This document shows positions 35,036 to 45,011 of a DNA stretch of 64,000 bases, piece after piece. Position numbers and translations under genes: made by a program. The notes under the pieces were generated by a model. That model saw nothing but the letters and a program-made list of their open reading frames with translations. It ran no database searches and was not told the DNA's origin. This stretch comes from Lepiota brunneoincarnata (taxonomy: Eukaryota > Basidiomycota > Agaricomycetes > Agaricales > Agaricaceae): NCBI GenBank assembly GCA_023014365.1, contig JAEBUN010000017.1, positions 682,001 to 746,000 on the forward strand, written 5' to 3'. The first letter of the stretch is position 1. The number at the start of each line of letters is the position of its first letter.

Positions 35036-36023
35036 TCAACCGGTTTTCATCGGAGTGATGGTAGAGGTGGTAGAGACTGACGCCCGTGATGCGCGTGATG
35101 ATGACCTACTTGGGCGGGGCTGTGACGAGCGTCGATTGGAAGATTCTATGCTCGATCGTGTGGAAACGGTCAGCGAGCGAAATAGGCCTCTGGCCTTTTC
35201 TTCTACTCGGCTCATATCCGGAAGTTGTGAATAGCCTCTGCGTCTATGTGTCAACCTTTGAGATGAAGGGGGAGAAGGCGGAGGAGAAGTCGAATGGCTG
35301 CGATGCCGTGTATTGCCTGATCCAGAACTCTGCATTTGGGATGCTGCTGTTCGTATAGCTTTGACTTTGTGAAAGACATCGGATAGACGAGGAAGGCTAG
35401 AGGGGGAGTCTGGAGAGCTCTTGGGACTTGTGGAGAACACCAATCGGTTGGGAGACCCTAAAGGAGGGGGAGAGGCGATAGCTTCAGAAGGAAGGAACTC
35501 TTCGAATGAATTGAGGTTTGAGTTGATTCTCGTCGTCGTCTGCTGTGTTCCAGGAGCTACAGGGTCGACATTAGAACGTGGGGCAACCGAGGGTAAGCGT
35601 GAGAAATTCAAGGGAGCCCGGCAAAAGGGAGAGTTCAGTCAGTATACGCCGCGATACCCAGAATCAGAGGTCGACCTCTTATGAAATACGTTACTCACTA
35701 GATGGCTCGAAGGCGTTTGGTCTTGCCTTCTCAAGGCTAGCTTCTTCTGCTTGGTTAACTGGGGTGAGGACCCCATATGAATTTCCCGGCTCAGACTGGT
35801 ATAACACTCCGTGCTCGTCTTTGAACGTATAGCGGCGAGTGTCAGAGTCGTAACCAACACGTTTCATTCCCTCGGGAAGGCGAGTTGAATCCTATCGTGT
35901 CGTAGCACGCGGACCGAAGATGATGCGATAGCCAGAAGAGAGAAGACCAAACTTTAGATGAATCCAAGGTGGTGATTGTGGCGGAGGATGACCTACCTCA
36001 TCATATTGTGTCCAACGGCCCAT
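35036..36023 (-). CDS. Uncharacterised basidiomycete protein with conserved MGRWTQYDE N-terminus
   Basis: Exons are 36023-35997, 35891-35699 and 35556-35036. They sum to 741 nt, or 246 residues, and phases agree. The N-terminal 60 residues are the recognisable part: MGRWTQYDE, then LPEGMKRVGYDSDTRRYTF and an aromatic/acidic turn GVLYQSEPGNSYG. I recall this segment at the start of a conserved agaricomycete family. Some of its members are labelled LysM/CBM50 in databases, but I see no LysM motif here. After about residue 75 the chain is Ser/Pro/Arg-rich and very basic towards the end (RRSSQPRPSRSSSRASRAS), so probably disordered. There is no signal peptide or membrane segment. Function is unknown. 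It is divergent from the F-box gene at 37493. Confidence 0.78.
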
Positions 36024-37492
36024 GGCAAGCAGAATCGATCGTGGCGAAGATTGAGAGCGAGAGTAAGGGTGATGGATGAGTAGAGGTCGACTTAAATAAG
36101 GAGATGCTGTTGGGGGGGAAACATACGCAAGTCGCGTGAGGCACAGCATCCATCTCGCTTAGGACAATGATCGCAGCTGTGCTTGAGCGCTGGGCTATAT
36201 TCATTCCGGTATGTGAGAAGCTAACCCCATGCCAGCTGGTGTAGGGACCCGGGGATGTCCGGGGTTTTGGGAGACCTGAAGGCCCGAAAACCTGAAGTTG
36301 AATGCATGCGGAGTAAAACTATAGACTCGGTCACAAATTATCTCTATGTAAACCTTCTCTCGATCCTGAGTGGCTGATGCCAAGGGGGTGATACGACAAA
36401 GTTGAACTCTGGCCGGGGCAGAACTATGCCAATCCCCGGGCCGCAATTGCGAGTCTAGGTGACAGAGGGGCTTTAAAGCATTAAAGACAATGGCTTGACC
36501 CCCTGTATGAGACGGTGCTAGAAGGGTAGAGACTCGCTTTGTCCAACTATTTGTCCTCTGCTACATACTAACGGACAACATACATACATACATACGCCTT
36601 GGCAACCAGTCCACGACCAGCTTCGTCCTGTGGTTGTTTCCATAACATCGCTAAGTATCATTGTTTGTGTCTGGCTGTACTTTCTTCTGTCTCCAGTCCC
36701 CTATGTTCGAACCAGACGCAAATCAGGTCAGCGGCATTCATCTAAGTGGTTGGCAAGTAACAGGTAATGTTTCTTGTGCCGAATGGATATAACGACAACT
36801 TCCCCTGGTCCTGGACCATGCAGTTTCCTTAGCATCATGTGTCAGAGTGGTTACTTTTCTGTCATCGGGTGTCAATCAGTCCTCAGTTGCGAGTTCTAAA
36901 AAAAGAAAGGTATAAAATTAAACAATGGGCTCCTAGAAGTGATTGGCCGCGCTGAACTGAGTGCTCTGAGGCTTGAGCTTAAGATCCCTTTCACGCGCGG
37001 AAGAATGGAGGGGTGGTGTGGTTACGGCTCGAATTTCTTTCGCCCTACCTACGGGTTGTTAGGGTTTCCTTGTCAAAGCAGTCCTCGATTTGCTTGGAGG
37101 TACTTCTCAGGGCTATGTCGCTGAGTGAAGGCCTGAGACAGTCATGCAGAAGCTGTTGGGGCGATGAAAGGATGTCGATAGTGTTTCGTGGTTTCAATTC
37201 TTCATAACAGGATTCAAACCAGTATCATAGATACAATGTCAACAGCACCTGGAGTCTCCGCTAGCACCAAGTTGATGTCGCACGCACACGAGGCACTGAT
37301 GTTGCGGAAGAGATTAATATGCCCAAACTTCATGTTTGCCTCTCCGGAATCCGGACTCTGTAGTGGTAACGAGTTCCGTGCGAAATGACGCGTTGTGTAT
37401 GCCTGTTTGGGATTATGCGATCACGGTTATATCACGGGACTGTCCTTTCACCTCAGGAGTACCTTGACTAACCTGTTCCTCCTAGTTCCACC
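36024..37492. promoter_or_regulatory. Long divergent intergenic region
   Basis: About 1.5 kb between divergent start codons. It contains an (ACAT)4 microsatellite at 36578-36595. Frames at 36201-36446 and 36939-37388 show no domain. Regulation of one or both neighbours from here is expected, but no site can be named. Confidence 0.5.
36578..36595 (+). repeat. (ACAT)n microsatellite
   Basis: Four tandem ACAT units plus a partial unit, in the divergent promoter region. Confidence 0.8.
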
Positions 37493-40400
37493 ATGTATTC
37501 TACCTACCCAGAGCCCTCCACATCTTCTACGCCGTTGCCTTCAAGGCAAAGACAATCTACACAGCGCTCAGCGGTACCTTATAGTGCCCCTTTGCATCGG
37601 ATCGTCCTACCCCATCACCGAACGTCCTCCGCATCACCCCTAGCCATACAGACACACTTTGCCAGGCAAAATACCGTGCAAAGCCAACAAGGATCCCAGG
37701 AGTACTCTTCAAACCCGCGTTTCTCTCACCTGTTGAATACGGTTCTCGGGTCACCGTTTCTGACAACGGCAGATGCTGCCCAAGCACCATCACATTTCGA
37801 TCTGGACGGTAATGAAGTGGAAGAACAGGATCCACGTCAACTACGCCCTTCTTCTCCGACTCCCACCGCGGATTACTCTATCATCGACGTGGAGGAAGTG
37901 GATGCAGACGGTCTGCCAGCTCTCCGTATTCCGGGTAGTTATCCTTATGGGCACCAACGCTCTATGTCTTCGTCTTTTGCGGGCTTAAGTCTCCATTCCA
38001 ACACAGGCTGGTTGAGTCAGAGGAGTCGCTCATGTTGCGCTAGTCCAGGTACCGAGGCCCCTTTTGCAAGCTCCAATCATCCAACGGAATCAATATCGAT
38101 GCCCAATATGCCCCGCTCATCGAATCCTTTCAGGACGCTTCTACCGCGTCTTTGGGATGCACTCTCGTCGCCGAGCCGAGCAATTGTCTCAGGGAACAAT
38201 AAAACCTTTTCTCCAACACCCTCACCGACTTCCAGTAATCCCTCTAACGCCAGCTCGCCTAGAACCTTTCCTCACTCTATTTCCTTACCAACTGCATTAT
38301 TCGGCACTCAATCCCTCTCTGGTCAATCGCCTCTTTTACGGGGCGGCCTATCGAAAAGCAATCATACCAAAGGGAAGGGCAAAGCCCAACGTTTTCATGA
38401 GTCTCTGTTCAACTCGGAATCCGCAGAAGATATTGACTTCGTCGAACTCTCACCATTAGACGGCGAAGAGGGCGAGCTAATTGATGAAGCATGTTTTGTT
38501 GACGTACGAGCTATAACCGGTGTTGATATCCTGGCCCTGCTGCCACAAGAGTTGGCTCTTTATATCCTTCACCTCGTCTGTCCCCCTCCGTCTTGTTGCG
38601 ACTCTCATGCAACAAGATTGGACCCTTTATCTAATGAAGTCGAGGAGGACTCCCAGGTTGCTTTACGTGCTATCCTAGCCTGCCTCGCCGTCTCACGCAT
38701 GTGGCGGCGTTTAGCCGACGATAACTCTATCTGGCGTGCTTTGTTCTTGGGAAGATGGGATATTGATCTCAGAAGGGCTAAACTGTCTCATATGCGCAGA
38801 CTTGGATCGGTTGTAGGTTTCGTTGGTACGCCTCCTCGTCATCAACAGAGAAGGCACAGGTGGAATTTCAAGCACAAAAGCCAGGCGTCGGAACTTAGCG
38901 CTCACGCGGGAGCCAACGCCAATTCTCCACACGAGCCTTCGCCCATCATTGCGCCCGTTCATAGAGTGCGGCCAGCTTCTCAACCGAGTGAGAGTTTCCC
39001 GCTGTGGTTCGATTGGAGGAAAATGTACATGGAAAGGCTCGAGTTGGAGAGAAGATGGAGGGGGACAGCTTACACCCGTTTACCAAGGCTTCCGGAGGCA
39101 CTACCCTCATCCCGCGATACTGGCAGATGCACGAGTAACCGGGGAGCCCCAAGGTCTAGGTCTCTCTCGCCTGTTAGGTTGCTTGGACCCACGGCCTCGC
39201 CCTCTGGTCCTGTAGCTCCGAATACCTCTGTAGCTGGATCGGGCATAGACCGGCTGGCAGAGACCTCGAACAGGGTGCCTAGCTCAAGGACACTATCGAG
39301 TTCGAGAACAGAGCCCGCAGGCATAAGCGCCCATATACATCGAGAGGAGAAGTGGGAACCAGAGGTAACGGAGTTGAAGGGACATATGGATAGGTACAGA
39401 TATTTCTCGCCGGAGATCCCGGAAACTTCATCGTGCTCATTGCCATTGTTCTCTTTTTTGTTTGAAGTGTATATTGCGTCGAGTTCGACTCGAGAAGGAT
39501 TATCACCGGATCCCGGGATCGGACGATCAAAGTTTGGAGCCTGAAGACCGGAAAGCTCTTGGGCTCGTTCTCGGGGGCTCACAGGGGAAGCGTGCTGTGT
39601 TTGAAATTTGAAATGGACTGGGATTTCGCTCCTGTTTGTCTTTCGCTGACAATGCGCAAAGGCAGGAACTTTAACACATCTACAACTCCATCTGCGGATT
39701 TAGAATTGGATTCGGACTTGGACTCGGATATGGAATGCGGCTCGGATGGAAGGATGCGCTCGAAGAAGGGGCCTGGTTTTATGGTCAGCGGGAGCAGTGA
39801 TTGTACGATATGCGTTTGGAAATTGGAGAGTGGTGAAATATTGGGCGGAGGTGGGGGTGGTGGTGAAGACGACAGAACGAGAAGGATCGAGGATAGAGAT
39901 AGAGAGGTTAGGGCGGAGCCAGTCGCTATGTTGAGGGGACACACTAGAGGCGTACTGGATTTGAGGGTTGACCGGAAGTGGATTGTCAGCAGGTAAACGT
40001 TCCTGTTTCCTTTTGGTGCACTTTTCAGTTACTGATTAATTGGGGCAGCTCGAAGGATACTGACATCCGTGTATGGGATCGGAAGTCGTTGAGGCTTCAT
40101 AGGATATTGAGGGGCCACGAAGGACCGGTGAACGCGCTTGGATTGCAAGATGGGAAAGTGGTATGCATTCTGGCTTTATCTCACTAGGTTTCAACTCATT
40201 CTCTTTCGCTAGGTAAGCGCGAGCGGGGATGGGAAGGTGATACTCTGGGACATAGAAAGTGGAAAGAGGTTGAAGACGTTGGATGGACATGACCGTGGTT
40301 TGGCTTGCATTGAATTCAAGGTAGAGCATTGTTTCGCTGGCTGCTCCTTGATCGCTCACTAGATCCCAGGGCAATCTGATTGTCTCTGGCTCAAGCGATT

Positions 40401-40826
40401 GTCAGATCAGATTATGGAATGCTTTGACTGGTGAATGCTTGAGGACCTTTTCGGGACACAGCGCTCTTGTTCGTGCACTCTCCTTTGACCCGAGAACTGG
40501 GTGGCTGGTTAGTGCTAGTTATGACAGAGTGGTCAAGATATGGGACTTGCGTACCGGTGAGTCACTCCGGTGGATGTATTTCCCTCAGTGACTCACTGGA
40601 TGGAATGGAATGTAGGTAAACTGATCCGGGAGTTCAAGCGTGCACACGCGGGTCAGATCTTTGATGTCAAGTTTAACGTTGGGAGACTCGTCAGGTCAGT
40701 CCATAATTGATTTTGTGGGAGTCCGGTGTTCTGATACTTGTTCGATATTTCGCAAGCTCATCTCATGACCGGAGGATCTGTGTGTTTGATTTTACTGCTG
40801 GGCTGGATGCCTCTGTATTTGTCTGA
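37493..40826 (+). CDS. F-box and WD40 repeat protein (SCF substrate adaptor)
   Basis: Exons are 37493-39393, 39468-39992, 40049-40160, 40213-40320, 40370-40556, 40616-40694 and 40757-40826. They sum to 2982 nt, or 993 residues, with all phases consistent. The first 340 residues are Ser/Pro-rich and probably disordered. An F-box follows from about residue 344 (DILALLPQELALYILHLV ... CLAVSRMWRRLADDNSIWRAL). From about residue 625 there are seven WD40-like repeats, e.g. RRIITGSRDRTIKVWSLKTG, GFMVSGSSDCTICVWKLESG, LIVSGSSDCQIRLWNALTGE, WLVSASYDRVVKIWDLRTG. This architecture is that of Cdc4/Met30/Fbw7-type adaptors that bring phosphorylated substrates to an SCF ubiquitin ligase. The substrate is not predictable. 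A 40-residue acidic insert in the second blade (ELDSDLDSDMECG) is unusual. Confidence 0.93.
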
Positions 40827-41531
40827 AGTTGGCTTGTGATTGTGATTGTCGTGGTTTGTGTAAGGGTATGACAAATGTACTCCTGTATAATTAACATCTA
40901 TCTTTTATTCCCGCCACATCTTTGGTTTGCTGTACATGGTATCTAATGCAACTATTAGCACTTTTGGCTTGCTTTTATAATAGTTATTATGAACATAGTA
41001 ATCGAGATGGCCTGGTATTATATGTGTCAAATATACCTAAAGAACCTCCACGAAGAGGAAATTAAATGGGAGGACGCTTGTGGTGCATAGGGGACATTAA
41101 CCAACAGCACCTCGACATCGGCCGTTGATGGATCCAACAATGTTTGTGCATGGTTCGATGACATTCCAAAAGTTCAAAGGCAATATTCTCCGATTCAGTG
41201 AATGCTTGCTTTCCTCCGTGCTCGCTCACTCCTCTACTACCACCGAGGACCCCGTAATCGATTCCTCCGCGTCCTCCATCCAGCCTCCACACCTCCTGCA
41301 CCACCATTCCTTCTTGCTTGCGCGTGGGGAGTCTGATCGACCAACGATAAACTCAAGAGGGTCATTACGAAAGGAGATGGGTTGCCTAGTGTGGGTTCAA
41401 CATATGATGAACAAAAACCCCTCGCCAGTCGCCCAGGCTGCAATCCGACACATTCGAGAGGACTCCAGTGAGCACCAATCGCGCAGAAAAGGTGACGTTA
41501 GTTGTCACCTGCCCCGTGCCTTTGGGCGCTG
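40827..41531. other. Intergenic 3' flank and NLR promoter
   Basis: AT-rich 3' flank of the F-box gene to about 41050, then sequence without a supported gene, leading to a TATA element at 41532. Confidence 0.5.
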
Positions 41532-41539
41532 TATAAAGG
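41532..41539 (+). promoter_or_regulatory. TATA box of the NLR-like gene
   Basis: TATAAAGG lies 49 nt upstream of the ATG at 41588, on the correct strand. It supports 41588 as the original start. Confidence 0.55.
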
Positions 41540-41587
41540 CTGTGAGAAGTAAACAGCACTGAGATAATCCTTCCAAAGGCTGAAAGG

Positions 41588-44500
41588 ATGACTCGGGCCA
41601 CCGACCTGCAAAACTCGATTGCTCACAGCGGATTACCCACCATGTCCGGCACTGATATACCCCCGGATACCACCAATCTCCCTGTAACTAATTCTGAATA
41701 CATCACCTCCACCACTATCAATCTGGCCGAAACTATCAAAAATGGCAAAGGAGGTTGGTGAACTATTCAAGAATGTACCGTATGTGAAGGCTTTGGCAGG
41801 AGTTTTGCTCCAAATTATCAGAATCAGAGAGGTACGCAAATGTACTGAAAAAAATTAAAGATCACCCCGCTGAGCGCAATACAGGAAATCCAAACTGAGA
41901 AGGATCGCTCTCAAGAACTTATCCACAAAGTGTTGCGCAGGTCACAGGTTATCCTCGATGGCCTGCTCCGCGTCGCTGCATCGCCAAACAGGGACCAGCT
42001 GAAAGGCATAGAGGAGAAGTTGGAAGAGTACAACCGGTACAATGATCCATCATTTTTTCCCCATATGTGCATCTACTCATGTGCCACCCAGTCTCCTCCA
42101 GCAAATTCTCGGCATACTCAAGACAAAAAAACCAAGCGGAATGCGAGCCAAATTCGATCAACTCGTAAATCGGAATACGAGGATCGAGACTCTGGCCAAA
42201 TACGACCGTCTTGTAGATGACTTCAACACTGATTTCATTGTGGGTTCAGAATCCGCATTTCTATTTTCTGCCCTCACTCCAGCTCTATAGACGAATTTGC
42301 TACTCGTCCAAACCGATCTTCTACTCAAGATCCCGGCTGCTATCCCACAGCAACCAACTCCGGCATTACCGGGCCCTGCCAGGTACAGTACTATCGGCCT
42401 ATGTACAACCAGAGCCTTGATGGTTGCCTTCCGCTTAGTGTGCTCTACAAACCCATACCACGTCCGGATCAGATGATCGGGAGAGACGAAGAAAAGTCCA
42501 AGGTCATTGAAACACTACTCAATCACACGCTCCCGCGGGTCGCTATCGTGGGAGCAGGTGGAATCGGGGAAACGACCCTCGCTCTCACTGCGCTACATGA
42601 TCATGCGGTGATCGAGCGATATCCCTCACGGTACTTCGTCTCCTGCGAGGCGGTTACATCGGTTTCTAGTTTGGTTTGGGAAATTGCTAATGCCCTGCAC
42701 ATCCCGCTCTCGGCACGCAACGAGCATTTTACCGATACCGTTCTCTCTTGGTTCTCGGAGAACAGCATCCTATGCTTGGACAACTTTGAGACTATTTGGG
42801 AGCGTGAGGCAATCCGATGGGACGTGGAGGACTTCCTATCTAACCTCAATCACCTATCTGGGCGCGGAATCATTGTGACCATGCGAGGCTCACAGCTCCC
42901 GTCTGAAGTTTCCCTGGTCAGAGCCGCTACTCCCACCCTTGGAAACACTGGGCGATGCTGACTCGAAACTAATGTTCGAGAAGTCTAGTATACCGGCGGA
43001 CGAGTTCACCGAAAAACTGCTCCAAGTTGCCAGTGGGATACCATTGGCCATTAAACTCATGATTGCTCAATTGCGAAATAGGAACGAGCGACCAGAATCG
43101 TTGTGGGCACGATGGGAGCGGACACAGACAAGAGCCATAAGAACGGGTTACGAACACCGCTTATCCAATCTCGATGCCTCCATCCAACTGTCCGTGTACA
43201 GTCCACGTATGCAGGCAGATCCAAACACGATTTTGATTTTTGCCATGCTGTCGAGCCTCCCAGATGGGTTTCCGCGTGGACAGGAGATAATCGACGAGCT
43301 GCAAAACCACCTGCCGAGGACTGTCCATTTTCAGGAGATATTGGAAACCCTTTCATGGATTTCATTGGTCTATGTTGATGAAAGCGTTGGACACCCCGGC
43401 AGGTACCGAATGCTTGTGCCGATCCGGGAATTTGGAATGAAGCTGGGGGTAGATCGCCCCTTCGATGCCTGCTTAGCTGCTTTTTATGCCAACATGATGG
43501 ATCGTTTCAAATACGTTACAGATCCCGCTGGCCACATCATAATTCCATCGGAACTTCTCAATATGCACTCAGCCTTCACGAAGGCATTTAACGAAGACAG
43601 AGCGGATGAGAAGATTGTCAATGCTTCCATCAGTCACTACTCGTTGGTCCTTATACGCTGGTAGTCCCACCGAGGAGCTCATAAACCTGGTTACACAAAA
43701 AACAGTTGGATCACCGAGTTTATTTGCAAAATCTATTTCGGTATTGGCACGCGTGTATTTTCGGCGAGGGTAAGGTAGACGAAGCCAGATCGTTGTTCAA
43801 GAAAGCCATTGAGCTTTATCACCATGTCGCATGGCACGCTTGGTGGGGCCAACGACCTCCATCTTCTGGGAAAACTGTATTTGCGGTGGGGTAGGGGCAG
43901 ACGAAGCTGAGTCATTGTTCAAGAAAGCCATTGAGCTTCGTCGCCAGTCGCATGGACATGCCTTGGTGAGGCCAGCGAACTCCAGCTTCTGGGAGGATTG
44001 TATTTGCAACGGAATCAGCTGGATGAAGCTGAACCATCGCTCAGGAGAGCCATCGAACTTCATCGCCAGTCACATTTTGTGTCTGGTGAGGCCTACGATC
44101 TCCGAGATCTGGGAAGACTGTACTTGCAACGGAGTCAGCTGGACGAAGCTGGGTCATCGTTGAAGAGAGCCACCGAGCTTCATCGCCAGCTGCGTGCTGT
44201 GCTTGGTGAGGCTGGTGATGTCCAAATCCTGGGAAAGCTGTGCTTGCAACGGGGTCAGCTGGATGAAGCTGAGTCATTATTCAAGAGAGCCATCGAGCTT
44301 CATCGCCAGTTGCATGATGTACTTCGTGAGGCCTACGATGTCCAACAACTGGGAAAAGTGTATTTGCAGCGGGGTCAGCCGGAAGAAGCTGAGTCATCGT
44401 TCAAAAGAGCCATCGAGCTTCGTCACCAGTCGCATGATGTAGTTTGTGAGGCCTACAATGTCCAACTTCTTGGAAAGCTACACTTGCAACGGAGTCAGCT

Positions 44501-45011
44501 GGAAGAAGCTGAATCATCGTTCAAGAGAGCCATCGAGCTTCATCACCAACTGCACGATGTGCGTCATGAGGCCTACGATGTTCATAAACTGGGAGAAGTG
44601 TATTTGCAAGGAGGTCAGCTGGAAGAAGCCGAGTCGTCGTTCAAGAGAACCATCGAGCTTCATCACCAGCTGCACGATGTGCTTGGCGAGGCCAGTGGCA
44701 TCCAGGGGCTGGGGGAAGTACACCTGCGGCGGAACGAGCTTAACGAAGCCGAGTCATCGTTCAAGAGAACCATCGAGCTTCATCACCAGCTGCACGATGT
44801 ACATGGCGAGGCCGATGGTATCCAGGGGCTGGGGGAAGTACACCTGCGGCGGAACGAGCCTAACGAAGCTGCGCAACGCTTTAACCAAGCTCTTCTTCTC
44901 CATCGCAAATGCCAGTCATCACTTGGTGAAGCTGCAATTCTGCGTTTACTTGAACAAGTTCAAAAACACAAAGGAAGTGACACTAGCAGTCTCGGTTTCC
45001 CGGCACTCTAA
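41588..45011 (+). pseudogene. NLR-like gene: helical N-domain, NB-ARC and TPR array (frameshifted)
   Basis: Exons are 41588-41831, 41885-42036, 42092-42239, 42291-42382 and 42439-45011. The N-domain (VPYVKALAGVLLQIIRIREE, then helices with LIHKVLRRSQVILDGLL) resembles the four-helix HeLo/MLKL-like cell-death domains of fungal NLRs. The NB-ARC starts at MIGRDEEKSKVIETLL, with P-loop VGAGGIGETT, Walker B ILCLDNFETIW and GIPLAIKLM. About nine TPR-like units of 40 residues follow. In intracellular NLRs the TPRs sense and the N-domain executes. Here the Walker A lysine is Glu, and frame changes occur near 41741-41745, 42912-42914, 43630-43650, 43768-43770, 43828, 43894-43897 and 43961, so no single product is made as read. 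Some could be consensus errors in homopolymers, but their number and the lost lysine favour a decaying gene. Confidence 0.78.
43770..44900 (+). repeat. 120-bp tandem repeat encoding TPR-like units
   Basis: About nine consecutive units, each 120 bp (40 residues). The phrase 'catcgagctt' recurs at about 44049, 44169, 44289, 44409, 44529, 44649 and 44769, i.e. exactly every 120 bp. A typical unit reads LGKVYLQRGQLEEAESSFKR followed by an AIELHHQLHDV helix. High nucleotide similarity between neighbouring units implies recent amplification or gene conversion. From 43998 on, one frame stays open through seven units; the first two units are frame-broken. Confidence 0.9.
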
